Assembly (NCBI RefSeq): GCF_954871325.1
Contig: NC_088778.1
Span: 12,657,882-12,721,881, forward strand
From: Gordionus sp. m RMFG-2023
Taxonomy: Eukaryota; Nematomorpha; Gordioida; Chordodea; Parachordodidae
DNA: 64,000 bases
Reading direction: 5' to 3'
The notes under the pieces were generated by a model. That model was not told where the DNA came from. It did not search any database and saw only the letters and a list, made by a program, of their open reading frames with translations. The position numbers were made by a program, and so were the translations under genes. Each line of letters opens with the position of its first letter. The stretch's first letter is position 1. Positions 35,301 through 50,300 of this stretch are shown piece after piece.

Positions 35301-38300
35301 ATATATATTAAAATTTATAAACATAACATGTCCGCCCATAAGAAGACCAAAACATGTAATAATACCAAAAAAAAAATATATACTAATGATGTAGATTTTT
35401 CATTATAAAAAAAAAAATTTAGTGATTACGTAGATTTTTTCCTCACATTATTAAAAAAAATATATAGTGATTACTGAGATTTTTCATCTTCTTCTAATAT
35501 TGCATTTTCTTCCAACTCCATATCTTTGATCCCTTTAATAATTTGTAACCCATTGTTTCCATCTTTATTGTCATTATATTTGGATGTCATTACGACTTGT
35601 GATCTCATCTTGATAGCTCTGGCATTGTATGCTTGCACTTCACCCGAATATGAATGTTTTACACCATTCAGAGCATTGGGATTTGTTTTCATAGGTGGTT
35701 GGGATCTAACGGGTATAGCGTTGGAATAATTAAAGAGAAAAGTATTCTTGGTGTCACCGAAATGGTGTATTTGGGTCATCAAATTAATGGAATTGAAGTG
35801 AAACCTCTCGATAAAAATTTAAAAAATATTTTGAACATAAATCAGCCTAGTAATAAAGCTGAAGTGCAGTCTTTTATGGGCATGATAAATTATTATCATA
35901 GATTTGTGGATAATTTTGCAAAAATTGCAGCTCCACTATATGATTTATTTAAAAAAGGCGTCAATTTTGAGTGGAAAATTGAACAAAAAAAAGCTTTTGA
36001 ACATTTAAAGAGAAAAATTGGTGAGGAACCAATTTTAGGTGTTTTAATAATGACTTGGAGATAATTCTTGCTGTTGATGCGTCAAATAAAGGTGTCGGAG
36101 GGGCCTTATTACATGTCATTGATGCCAAATGTCGCGAATATTTGATCGGTAAAAGATTTGTGATTTATACCGATCATAAACCATTAATTCATTTGTTTAA
36201 GAAAGATAACAAGGAATTAATGATGTCCCCAAGATTACAACGGTGGTTGTTACTTGTGGGAAGTTTTAATGTTGAAATAAAATATAGGCGAGGAAGAGAA
36301 AATCATTTGCCTGATATATTATCAAGATTAGGAGCAAGTTGTGCTACTCCTGAAATAATTGATAATATGATTATAGATAGAGAAGATGCTTTAGTGCGAA
36401 CTTTATCATAATATGTTAAAAAGAGGTCCTACAACGTGGGAAGATCTCAGATCTTATACTTTAAAAGATAAAATATTAAGACAAATAAAATTATTTTTAA
36501 AGGGAAGAAAACCATGGAAAAATAATTATAAAATTTATCAAAGATTTGAAAAAGAATTATCTGTGGTGGATGATTGTTTAATGAGGGGAAATAGGGCAGT
36601 AATTCCTTTGAAATTATGTGCTAAAATAATTAATTTGTTACATGCAGGACACCAGGGTCAGGTTAAAATGAAATCTTGGGCTCGTGAATATGTGTGGTGG
36701 CCTGGAATGGGTAATGATATTGAAAAAATTACAAAGGAATGTGTTCCATGTAATACCTGTGCCGTTATGCCTCATAAAGAGATGGGACAAGTATGGCCAA
36801 AATCAAAGAAACCATGGGATCGTCTCCACATTGATTTTTTTGAATTGGATAAAAAATCATATTTTTTAGTGGTGGATTCATATTCCAAGTGGATTGAATT
36901 TGAAGAGGTTCAAGGGTTAACAACTAAAGTTGTTATTAAATTATTAAAAAAATTGTGGGCTAAATTTGGTATTCCTAAAATAATTGTATCGGATGGAGGT
37001 CCGGCTTTTATAAGTGAAAATTTTAAACAATTTTGTAATTCGATTAAAATTAACCATATTTTGACTCCACCTTATCATCCTAGCTCTAATGGCCAGGCTA
37101 AAAGAATGGTAGCCATAGTGAAAAATTGGTTAAAGAAATCTAAACAAGAAAAAAATGAAGTCTGGTTAGCCCAGTTATATTATAATAATTCAAGGAATAA
37201 AGAGGGAGTTACTCCTGTTGAATTATTTTTGGGTAGAAGAACCAGATTACCTTTAGATTTTCTTAAGTCAAAAGAGATTGACAATATATTATCTTATGGG
37301 AAAATCAATATAAAATTCACTGTTGGCCAAATTATTTGGGGAAGACTTTTTGATCATAAAAAAAATGGGAAAAAGGTATTGTGTTAGATAATATTGGGAA
37401 TAAATTGTGTAACATAAGATTTGATGATGGTACTGTGAGAGTACGTCATAATAATTTTATTAGGGTATATAATAAAGATAAATAGTTAGTCCATAGAAAC
37501 CGGAAGGTTAGTTCCTATAAATTTTTAGGACAAATTTATTTTTATATTTAAATAATGTTAAAGATAAATTTATATGAATAAATAACAATGAGAATATGCT
37601 TAATTGGGATTGGTGGATGTCTATCTCATTTACTAAATATTTTTGTAATTCAATAATTTTAAGAGTAAATTTATATATGAATACATAGAAATAAAAATTC
37701 TTAATTGGGATTAGTTAATATTGGTCTCATTTAGTAAATATTAATACAAGGCTATGATCATGTTAATAGGAGAATTTATTTCTATATTAACATAAAGTTA
37801 TGATCATGTTAATAAGAGAATTTATTTCTATATTAACATAAAGTTATGATCATGTTAATAGGAGAATTTGTTTCTTTTTGTGGAAGAAAAATAGGCAATG
37901 TGAGCCAGTTATTCCATGTAAAATTAATCATGATAATGATAAAATTATCAAAAATATACACTTGTGGAGATCATATAAAACAATTGTATACTATTTTTTT
38001 TATAAAGAGGACAAGATTAATATGTTTTATGTGTTTATAAGAAAAGTGAAATTTTATTTATTTGTTAAAAAAAAAAAGACATAAGTGTGTTTTTATATTA
38101 AGACTAATATGTTTTACAATATAAAAATTTGTGTAAAATAATACATAGCGTTAAAATACTAAATTAAAATAATATAAAATAAATAAAATATTATATAAAA
38201 ACCGAGGTGGGACTACAAGTTCCCAAAAAACATGTGTAGTTATATTTTAAAATTATGATTTGGAGGTTTTGTTTTAAGAAATAAGATTCTTTAGGTTCTG

Positions 38301-41300
38301 ATGTAAGGGCTCTTATCTTATCCCCTATATTTTTTAAAAACTTTAAAGTTCCACTTGGCATATGTCCAAGGGAAGAGATGACAATCGGTGTAAAAATATA
38401 ATTTGTGAATTTGGAATATTTCATTGTTTTTTTTTTCTCGGCTATATCAACCGGATTAGAATTTAAATTTTTTGGGAAAGAAGATACGCATGTGAAGTCC
38501 CAAATTAAGGATTTCCCTAAAGACCAAGGCACGGAAGTTAAACCATCTGGTCTTAAGCCATCATCTAACGATAAATTTGTAGGCTCCAGGATGTTTGGTA
38601 TTCGGGCCCTGGTAAGAGAACGGCTAATAGCTAAATTAATTGCTGCATGCCTTGCATGCCTGCCTTGACTATATATACAATTTAGACCATGTCTCCCTTT
38701 GGAGTCAACTAATGTTTTACATTTGATGCATGTATGTGGTTGAACAATGTTACATCCAAGTCGATGGCCTATGGCAACTCTTAATTGTTCATCTGATAAG
38801 AGGTTACCTAGGTTACGACTTGGTAATGCTTCCAACCATTCATAGCCACTAGTACAGTCAGCATTCTGTAATAGTTGAATATACTCCAAAGGGGGGTTTG
38901 ATGAGATTATTTAAAAAAATTTTTTAATTAAAGGTTCGAAAAGAGATTGGTGTGTTAAGATCGTGGGTAAGACAGCTTCAGGTGGAGCTAAAGATGTCCA
39001 GGCTGTCAAGGCTGAGTTTAAAAGGTTATCTTTAGGAGAGATAAAAGAAGATATCATGGCGTTATTCATCAAACGCGATGCCAAAAATGAGGAAAGAGAT
39101 AGAAGGTTTAAAGGATATAAATCTAAACCACCCATTTTCGAGGGTAATTGTGAGAAACCCCAATTAAAATCTTCCAATTTAATATTTAAAATATTTTCTA
39201 ATAAACTTCTAAAAAATTCATGAACACGATTAATAATTTCATTATTTAAAAAAAAGGAAGAAGATCTAAAAATATGTACTATCTTTGGTAAAAATAAATA
39301 TTTTTTTAAAAGAAAAAAGCTCTGGTGTGAAGGAATTTCGTTTAAAATAGTTTCGAGTCCTGATAAGCCTTCGAAAAATTTTTCCACGAACACCTCACAG
39401 TTGGAAAAACTGCTTAAAGGTGAACCTAGAAGATTAATTTCACTTTTTTTGATGATTTTAAACCCTTGGACTTTGAGAGTATTTGAATTTAAAAAGCATA
39501 TTTCCGATTTAGCTTTATTTAGAGTAAGGCCTATGTTTAGAGAATTTTTCTCTATATAATCTATCGCTGCAAGAATATTTTTAGAAGGTCCGCAAATGGT
39601 ACCATCATCTAGATACCATATGTTTAAATCTAAATTAAAAGAGGATTTTAGACAATGAACTAGGTTATGTATACCTAAACTAAAGATCAGAGGGCCCAAA
39701 GGGTCTCCTTGTTGAATACCCTCGTCAGAAGGAATTGTATATTCCCCGAATTTGAGAGGGGTTCTACAGCCATAAGACTGTTCAATAAATCTTGCATAAA
39801 CTGGGAATTTTTCATAAAAAATGTTTAAAAATGTTTTTCTGGATAAAGAATTAAAAGCATTTTTAAAATCAAGCTTACAGACTACGGCGTCTGGAGGAGG
39901 ATCTTCGATATATATGCGAAGAGAGTGAGCGGCTATTTCGCATCCCCCTTTAGTACCAAAGCCTAGTTGATATGTTTGGAACATTTTTGAAGCATCAGGT
40001 TTGATGCGCTCAACGATTATCTTAGCTAATAGTCTCCTAAAAAAAGACCCTATTGCGATTGGCCGAACTCCACCATCAGGCTTAGTAAAAGCAATTAATC
40101 TTGCGCCAAAAAGGATTTGGTGAATTTGACTGGGTAAATCATTGTTCAATATATTTTCACTAAGTATTACCAATGAATTTACAAATGTATCTTTATGAGG
40201 ATTTTTAGGGTTAATTAAAAATTGGAAATAAGAGGGGCGAAAACCGTCAATTCCCCCTGCAGAGTTTTTATTAAAAGATAAAATTGTTTTAATAAGTTCT
40301 TCTTTACCTATTTCGATTAAATTAGGTTTTATAGGGATGGGAAGATCTTCAGGAAAAGCCTGAGGGTGCAATTCTTTTAGTAAAGTAAAAGTATGTTCAT
40401 CAAATGGAGCCAATTTATCATTAGATGAGGCTAATTTAAGAGCTCCACATACGTCCCCTTGGTCTATTTTTTTTGATATAATCTTACATTTATGGGAAAA
40501 ATTAGATGTTGCCCTTACATCAGGAACGTAATTTTCCATTTCTAAATCATAAAAATGGTCTATTTTATATTTTATACATTCATGTAAAATAGTTTTTTTA
40601 TTTTTATCTGTAGGTTTAATTAAGACTTTAAAAGGAAAGGTTAAAAGATTCTCCCAAGCTTTAAGGGAATTTAAATTTGAATTAACTTCCATAATAAGTG
40701 TTGTTAAAAAATTAGAAATTAAAGACCTTGATTTAAGGGGTAGGTGGATTAAGGTTGGTGGCTTTTCCCACTTTAAAAAATTATCATAAAAATCAGGATA
40801 AAAATTTTGGATTACAATGGGGGTTGTTTCAATTTTGTTGTATAAAATTTCATTTGAAGGGGGTTTACCAGAGTTTATACATGGTTTAGACCTGGGCCCA
40901 TGTTTATAAAAACAAATAGCTTGGGTCAAGGTTATATTTCTATGGCAGGCATTACAAATGCTTGACATACCCATTTTAGAAGAATAAAAAAAGGGAGAAG
41001 AGGGTAGGGGGTATGTATGAATGAGTGATTTTTCAAAAAAAAAAAGTTATTTATTTTTTAAAAAAAAAAAAAAATATATATAAATAAAAGTTAAATTAAA
41101 ATTAAAAATTTAAATTTTGTTGTATTAAGAATAATTTAGTAATGTTTAAATAAAAATTTATATTTAAAAAAAAAAAAAATATATATAATACAAACTAACT
41201 TAAAATCTATATTTTTGGAAAAATATGTATTAAAATTTGAGGTTAAAGATTGTTGTGCAGGAATATCATTGGTTGAATCAAAGAAATCTTGGTGGTAAGT

Positions 41301-44300
41301 TGAGCAAGCCACATTAATGTTCTTGTACTGTGATTGTTGTGCAGCAATATTGTTGAGCAAGTCACAATAATGTTATTGTACTAATGATTGTTGTGGAGCA
41401 ATATATAAGGTGGCGTGTAAGGGTTAGGTTATTATGTTTAAGGTCAAAGGGATTGTCAGATATTGGGTAGGATTAAAATATTAAAATACCATGTCATTTA
41501 ACAAGGTAGGAAGGAATTTTGGTTGAGATATGTTGATTGTTGTGTTAATATTTCAGGTCGGAATTTAAGAATCAAATTGTAAAATAGATAAATTTATGTA
41601 TATAGGATTATGAATATTTAAAATGATGTTACAAAATTGCTTGTTACAAGTTTGAGGGTATGTGTAATGTGCAAGAAAACTATGAGAGGTATTGTTTGTA
41701 ATTTTGATCCTGCACATCTAGGCAATGATGGGTTAAATAGACAGTAATTGGTTATTTTAAAAAAATGTAGGTATGATAATAAATGAATGATTCATTTTGT
41801 TAATATAATTGTTTATTTCATATATAGCTATAGGAAGGATCCTAAATATACTAGATTATAATCATGTAAACAGCTGATTGTGAATAAAGAGCTAAAAGCT
41901 TGATTATTGCTAGTTTGGGAGAGAAAGATCCAAGGACATTATTTCAGCATGGTATGAATATGATCAAGGACTTATAAAAAGCTGATTGTGAATACAGGAC
42001 TAAACGGTGTAACTAAGTTATAAGTCTATGTCAAACTTTTCGTTAGCAATAATATATGAAGATATGAATCGAAATACACTGTTAATTTCAGAAATTAATC
42101 ATTAAAATAAAATTTACATCCAATTTTAACAAATAAAATTATACTGGAAATAATTCCATAAAAATATTTTATATGTGTTTATAAGAAAAGTGAAATTTTA
42201 TTTATTTTTAAAAAAAAAGGAGAAAGACATAAGTGTGTTTTTATACTTCTTGCGTTAGACAAGTGAAGATAAAAAAAAAATTTTTTCATTAAAAAATAAA
42301 ATGTGTATTCATGATTAAAATTATGAGGGAAGAATTTATTTCTGTTGTGAAAGAAAGATACAACATAATTTTTTTTGATAAAATAAAGTTAAAATTTTTT
42401 CTAAATTAAAAAATAAAAAAAAAATGAATTACAAATTTGATACTGAGGACCATATAATATATATAAAAATTATAAAAAAAAGAAAATTAGCCATTAAGAG
42501 ACCTAAGGTTGAAAGTTACAAGCGTTGTTTCCGCTGTAGGAGCTTTGGACATGAAATAAAAAACTGTATGATACCTATTCAAGTATTAATGAATCAGGAG
42601 TATAATAATTATTCGAATGACTCTGAGGAAGTCACATCAACGAGTCATTTCTGTAGAGAACAAAATATACCTTCGGAGGAAAGGTACATAACTAAGAATA
42701 AACAAAGTGTGTGGCCACCAATTCATTATTCCAACGCTATACCCGTTAGATCCCAACCAGCTATGAAAACAAATCCCAATGCTCTGAATGGTGTAAAACA
42801 TTCATATTCGGGTGAAGTGCAAGCATACAATGCCAAAGCTATCAAGATGAGATCACAAGTCGTAATGACATCCAAATATAATGACAATAAAGATGGAAAC
42901 AATGGGTTACAAATTATTAAAGGGGTCAAAGATATGGAGTTGGAAGAAAATACAATATTAGAAGAAGATGAAAAATCTCAGTAATCACTATATATATTTT
43001 TTAATAATGTGAGGAAAAAATCTACGTAATCACTAAATATTTTTTTTTATATAGAAAAATCTACATCATTAGTATATATTTTTTTTTTGGTATTATTACA
43101 TGTTTTGGTCTTCTTATGGGCGGACATGTTATGTTTATATATTAATATATATTATATATATATGTAGTATATTTTGTTTTATGAATTTAATGTCAATCAA
43201 AATGTTATTGATTAAAAAAATATATTTTTAATTATATATTGATTTGATAAAAATCATCGCGGAAGGATAAAAAAAAATTGTTAAAATAGAACAAAGGAAC
43301 GAATTTTGTATTAAGATTATTAAAAAATTATGATATGAAAAATGGAAAATTATTTTTATAAGAATAAAATATATTGAAAATGAAATTTAGTATAATTGAG
43401 AGTAAAAAGTTATAAATATTTTAGTTAGCGTTGATCATAATTTACGATTAGTTAAAAATATAAAAGAAAATGAATATTCAATTGAACCAAAAAACGATTC
43501 TGCCACATAAAGTGAAAACGAAACAGTGTTTCAAGAATGAATCAAATTAATACCAAATTTAATAATATGCATTTATTTATGAATATATTGTTATTACATA
43601 TAATATACCTAATGAAGTGAATACTGCCATAAAAGCTTTTAATAGAATTCAACCATATTTGACGGGTTAGTATTTGACAGATCAAATACCTAACCCTGTT
43701 TAAATGTAATCGATATTTTTCCAAACTATTTAAAACAAGGTTAGAATTGGTTCAATCCTAAGTCAGTTTCAAAGATCAAACTTGAACTATGAATTAGTTT
43801 CAAAAGATCAGAAGGAGCTAAAATCCGATATCAAAAGACCAAGCCGAACTAAGCACACATTTTTTAAGTTGAAAAAAATATGACGAACTTTGATTATATG
43901 TTTATACTTTGGACTTATATTTTATCTTAATTTAAAAATAATAAATATTATTAGGCAATATCATGTTTTATTAAATATTCATAGTTTAACTGCAAAAATA
44001 CTCTGAACTATAACGTTTTGGAAGAATACAAATACTATATGGAGTGTAAAGACCGACCCAATAACGGTCATCAAAACAAAACCATTATAGGATATACGAA
44101 TAGTAAAAAAAATTTAAAAATAAGATAAATAAAATTCATGCTTATCTGTAAAAATGCTAATATAATTTGTACAAACATTCAAATCACAAACAATAATAAA
44201 AAACACTAGACCAAAGGGTAATATATTTTTTCTAAAATTTACTATTTTTGATAAATCAGCTATATTTCAAATTCATTCATACAAAATAGAAATGGAAGGG

Positions 44301-47300
44301 TGTCAAATAAGGTCTATAATTTTTAAAAACGAAACCGAACTCGGGCCTAAAAATAATATTCACGAACAAAAACTATTTTAGAAAAATTAATACTATCTAA
44401 CAACTTCTTTTATTAAAATAAAATCAATAGTATTTCTTTGGGATTAGGACAAAACAATATTTTTTTTATTTTGTAGCCTTATAAAAATGTGTTATAAAAT
44501 ATTTTTTATTTAAATTTGTTTTAGTCGAACCAAGCTTGGTCATAAATAATATCAAAAATTGGGAGTGGGCCTAAAAATAAATAAAATTAAAAATAGCATT
44601 CTCTACATGGTTGAGGGAAAAGAAAGTGTTTCAAAAACTATCCCGAGTCTTTCAAGGAAATTTCAATATCATTGATAAAAAGTTTTTTGAAGTTTTATTT
44701 GGCATATTTTATGTTTGACGTTTTAGGGTCGTAAAATCGTCTAAAATTCTATAATAATAATTAGACACAATACTCAGGGGATATATTTTTGACAAAATTA
44801 TCGTGCTTGATGGCAATTCTATAGTTGTTATAGTAGCACACTACTTTAAAAAATAGTGATAGCGCGCCCTTTTTAGAGACTAAAAGTATCGCGCTATTCA
44901 ATTAATTTTGAATTTTATATAAAGAAAATACTAAAATTTATTTATAATTTAATAATTAATTTTATAATTGAAATTTATATTTCAAAAAATGCTTTATAAA
45001 TCCAATTTATCAAGTTATTTAAAATAAAAGGCATGGAAATGGAGGATAATTTTGAGACAAAATTTCACTAAAAAATTAATATTATGAAATTACCTTTCCG
45101 GGACAACATAATTTAATAAACAAGCAGCTTCAAATTAAAAATAGATATTATTCATAATTTTAATAAAAAATGTTTCTGCAGTTTTAAATTCAAAAAATAT
45201 CTCGATAATAATGGTGTAGTAGAAGAGGCTACATCCAATAAACCAAATTTAATCCAAACTAAATTGATTAAACTTATAACGTCAGAACCAGGTGTCAATA
45301 ATTAGCTGATAAAGTCATAACTAATACAGTTCAGCAAATTTCCTTGGGCTATAATCCCTTATTTTTAATCTGATTGCATCATTTAGTACTTCCTGCTCTA
45401 GGAAATTAAAGGCAAGAATTTTGGGTATTCAAGAAATGAAAAAGTCTTTATAGATCTATGAGACGTACAATTGCACAGCATCAGATTGTTGGAACTCATG
45501 AAGGTAAAATGAAGTATTTCTGTTCTAATCTTTCATTAATTTAATTGAAAAGAGCAGCTAAAGATTATTGTAAAGTTGTTTATTCTAATACCCAGCGAAA
45601 AATTAGCTAATAATAGTCTTCGCATAATGACAATTAGGCAGACATTTTCGTGGAATTTAAGACGATGTTTATCGGCCAATCTTTGCCCCATGCTATTCAG
45701 TAAAAATTTAGCCGAATAACATTAAATGTTAGACCATTTTGCTAAATCTAATTATCACTTTTTAAATACTTACATTTACTTTTACTATATTTTACCTATT
45801 TTTGTTATATTATTGTAAAGGGAAATATATAGTCAATTCACTAAACCAGATATGCTGATATCATCTTTTTAGCCGATACCAATATTTAAATCAATGCCAC
45901 CGATATTAAAACATTATCGACCAAGCCCGCCCCCCTCCCCCAAATACCGATGCCAAAAATAATAATATATAGTATTTTTATTGAAAAGAAAGCAAAGATA
46001 TTTTGAGATTATGTAGCTAATATTTTATTAAATAAAGGGTTTTCGTATCATACTTATCTACCTTTCAAACAGTTTTATGTCATTTTTAAATAAAAGTATC
46101 ACATTTTTTTTATAATTATATTTTATTGATTAAATATTATTTTTTTTTAAAATAAATTCTATTACACAAATTAAAACTTTATAAAATATATCAAAGATAA
46201 AACAAAAATTATATTAAATAAATCTGTAAAAATTAATTATTTCATCTTGTAAAAACAAAAGAACATTGAATAAACAAATAATACACTAAACGCTAGCTAA
46301 ACCCATACAAAAACGAATCGAAATAATTTTAGAATGAAATAGTAAAGAATATTTGAATAATTCTTTAGTTCGACAAATTATTTAAATAATTTGCTTTATT
46401 TGATTATAATTAGATCGAATATAAATAATTCGGAATAATTATTACTATTTTTATAATAAAATTTAATCATTTGTCATTTCTATTGATAACCTGCCAATCT
46501 GACAAGTTATGTTTGTTATATATAATAATAAATATTTATTTATTTTTATTATAATGAATAATTGATAGAAAAAATTATTATTTATTTTCTTCGTTTTTTT
46601 GTTTTGAAAGATTATTAATTTTTGTGTTTGAAAAATCTAAAAAAATAAAGAAAGTATAAAAAGTGTAAAACACAGAAATGTAGTAAAAAAAATATAGTTG
46701 CTAAAAAATCCATTATTCCATTATAAGTAGATACAATCCTTCAAAAGTATTAATAAGCAGGTATAAGCTTATTATATGTTATAAATAAGGTATATAAAAA
46801 CTGCTTTTTATTAGTTTAGTTAGAACTAATTTGCTGCCAGAAAATAGTATGTCAAAGAAACAAAAAAAACTGTATAAAAAATTATAATTGCAATGTGGAA
46901 CGAGTGATATACTCTACCTAATTTTCGTAATCAGTAAATATAGGATCAAAAGTAAATGAAGTCTATTGAACAAAGTTCATGAACTCATTAGTTAAAGGGA
47001 CAATGAAAAATAATTGATATTTTTCCTTCATATATATTATCAAAAAACATATAATACATTAATATTATTTTTATAAAACACTAAATGATAAATATCAGCA
47101 ACCTGCAGGCCCGGTCCTAAAGCTGACCAGGGTATATAATTTTTCTAAATATACCCGGGTTGGGTGGTATATTTTAAATCGCCATGATTAGCTATAAATA
47201 TTAAAAATAAATTTTCAAAAATCTGGATGGGCTGGCCTGAATATAAAACTGAGCCAGATATAAATTTTCTTGGCCAGGAAAATTTAAAAAAAAATCCAGG

Positions 47301-50300
47301 CCGAATTGTGCAAATGGTACCTCTGCAGATCTTTGATAAATATGTATAAAATACATAATCTACAGTAAATATAACACTTTATTCTAAGATTATTATAATA
47401 ATTTCTTCGAATTAGATGTGCAATAAATTTTATTTAATAATTCTGCATTATATTTTTATATGAATTATTATTTTAAAAAAATTATTTGAATTGAACATAA
47501 ATAGTAAATTTTAGAATTTGATTACTATGATTATTTATTTCATTTAAATGAATCAAATAAGAATAGGGCTGTGCCGATCCACATATTTTTCACCGATCCG
47601 ATCCGATATTGGTTCAAAACCGATCCGATACCGATATATTTATATTAATTTTTCACCACCCCTCTTTGAACCAAATGTAATTAATAAATCAATATTTTTT
47701 ATGCACAAAAGAATTATGCATAATTTAATTTTTTTATTTCAACAATAATTTTAAAAAAAATATATAATAGTATATCCATTTTATGTTGGTTTATAAAATT
47801 GTAATATTTTATATATAAAATTATAATATATTAGATTTTTTTTAATAAATATAAGAGCCTCTAGATTTTCAGGCAATAGGATTCTACGATGAGGACTATC
47901 AATATCCCCTGCCGTACTGAAGGCAGACTCAGATGGGACACTTGTTGCTGGAGGAGCCAAAAATTTACGTGCAAGTGTTGATAAAGTTGGATATTTTACA
48001 GCATTAACTCTCCAATATTCAAGTGGATTCACTGGGGATATAATATCAATATCATCAATGTTATTCGAGTTTTCTAAATAAATAACACAAATATAAAATT
48101 AGCATATAAAATAGTGGGTTTCATACAAACCCAATCTTTTGTTGATTTTGAAAAATCACCCAAACAAATGGGTCAATCATAGCCCAACCAAGCAATATTT
48201 AAATTAATATGAAAAATATGTTGTTATACTTTCTATATATAAAGATTCTTTTAAATATTCCTTGATTTCTATTAGGTATGGCAGGTCATCATTTACATTA
48301 CTATCGATTTCATTTATTACTAGTTTTTCTTTGATTTTCAATTTATAAGCATCCCTTAAATTAAATTTGCATTTTTTAATGTTATGTGGAACATTTTTCT
48401 CATTGTCATTACCTAAGTTAACAATAAAATCTAAATTTATTTTAAAAAATATAAAACCTGGCGAATCTTTATTAGAAATTGGAAGTTGAACATTATCATC
48501 ACCTTTAAAAAAAGACTCACATGCAGTCCTGAGCTTTTCTATGTATGATATGTTTTTTGGCAAAAAGAAATCCTTATGTCGAGGATCAAGTAATGTAGCG
48601 ACAACATAATTGTCATCATCATAAATATCAAAAAACCGAGTTGTTAATTGATTATTAGTGGTATTCTTCATAGTCTGCACACCTCTATCTGTGTCCCCAT
48701 TAATTGTTAATTCACTTTTCAGAATTTCAACAAAGGGTATAACATTGCTAATTGAACATGATTCCGTACTTATTTCTTTTGTTACTCTCTAAATTGGTTC
48801 AAGAACATCAATTACCCTTTCTGCTAATTCCCACTCATATAATGAGAGATTTCCCAAATTAGGATTATCGATAATGAACAGCTGTACCGCCCTTTTTTGT
48901 TCTATCAATCTTTCGAGCATATAATAGGTAGAATCCCAACGGGTGGGCACATCCTGGATTAATTTGTGCTGGGCTAGACTTAATCGAATTTGGATTTCTT
49001 TTAGACAATTTTGTGCAATAGAAGAATGTTTAAAGTGTCCTACTATTTTTCTAACCCGGCAGCTGTCAATAATAGATCTCTGTGATAAAATTGCTGCCTC
49101 AATCAATTGCAAACTATGTGCAAAACACGAAACGCTTTGAAATTTCTCATTTTTCATGGCCAAAGTTATATTGGGTGCATTATCTCTAATGATTAGGTGT
49201 ATTTTATTTTTCTTTATACCCCAATAATTAATAATTTCATCTAAAATTTGAGCAATATTTATTGCTGTATGCGACTCATTAAATGTTTTAACATTTAGAA
49301 CTCTATTAATTTGTTGAAAATTTTGGTTTATATAGTGGCATGTTAATGAGATGTGAAAATCGCCACCTGAATTTCTAGTCCATATATCTACCGTAAAGGA
49401 TAAAAAAGAATCGTCAACCAAAATTTCTTTACGAATTTTTTCGGAGAGTTTTTCATATATATCCGGAATAACTCCTTACGAAAAATACTTTCTATTGGGA
49501 ATTTTGTAATTTGGACATAAATGATGTAAAAGCCTTTTAAAGCCTCTATCCTCCAAGATAGAAATCGGCTGGTGGTCACACGCTATCATTTCCCCTATAA
49601 ATTTAGAAATTATTATTGATTTAGGATCAGAATGTTTCCAAATATTAGTTTTATTAAGAATGGCTGATATTGTTGGCTGACTTTCAGGGCTCTTTTTTTA
49701 AAAAATTTGATTTGTTTTTTCTAATATTTCTCGTTCTTTTTGTGTTAGCTCTTCGAATTCCTTTTGATGGCAACGCTTCAGATGTTTCGTAATGTTAGTT
49801 GTATTGAACGAATTTTTCAGTATTCCTCCCCGTGAAATTAGAATTCCGCAGATGACGCATTTTGCAAAATTACCTTCATCTTTATCAAAATATTTCCATA
49901 ATTCAGAAACCATATTTAAAATAATTTTTATTTAAAGTATAAATAATAAAATTGGTGTTATTTTTTTAAAAATTAAAAATAAATAAAACTTTGGGTGTTC
50001 CTTTCTATTTTTATAAAAAAACTTGTAAAATCGATTTAAAAAAATAAATAACATTTGCATTGTTTAAAAAAAAATTATTTATAAAATATTATTAATGTAA
50101 AATAGAAACTAGAAAAAATTTATTTTTTTTTTAAATATTTAAAAAAAATTTTTTTATTAAAAAATAATAATTCAAAGTTTTATAAGAATTGCATTTTTAG
50201 TAAAAGGATCGGATCGAGGTTTTTTACAGGTTTCGGGCCGATCCGATATTTTTGAAAAACGCCAAATATTGGGACCATCCGATCCGATATTTAATATCGG

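Larger units (their letters stand above)
30881..43423 (+). mobile_element. Ty3/gypsy-type LTR retroelement composite (fossil)
   Basis: Direct terminal repeats of about 290 bp (30,881-31,176 and about 43,136-43,423) differ at only a few sites, so the insertion looks recent. GTTA is present at both outer junctions. A tRNA-primer-like TGGTACCGACTGACC lies at 31,77 offset from the left repeat (about 31,177). Parts in order: a short frame with one hydrophobic segment, a zinc-knuckle/protease frame, an inverted block (34,428-35,724), reverse transcriptase, RNase H and integrase parts (35,725-37,387), a LINE insertion (about 38.1-42.2 kb) and a zinc-knuckle frame (42,424-42,984). It is broken by several events and rearranged. 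Confidence 0.8.
29993..43698 (+). mobile_element. hAT transposon split by a Ty3/gypsy composite
   Basis: Left end CAGGGTTGGAAAGCC (29,993) and right end ATACCTAACCCTG (to 43,698), with CAAATACT in inverted position near both ends. The 8-bp flanks CTTAAATG and TTTAAATG agree at seven positions. Own sequence is 29,993-30,880 plus 43,424-43,698, about 1.2 kb, holding a C-terminal transposase part and a MITE (30,074-30,255). It is an internally deleted hAT that later received the retroelement. Confidence 0.72.

Noticed and set aside
35526-35729. Plus-strand frame at 35,526-35,729 and its twin 42,726-42,929 (minus)
   Set aside because: Antisense shadows of the duplicated retroelement tail sequence.
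45440-45520. Short frames resembling a MULE linker (SMRRTIAQHQIVGTHE)
   Set aside because: Too short and isolated; no FLYWCH finger, catalytic core or inverted ends nearby.
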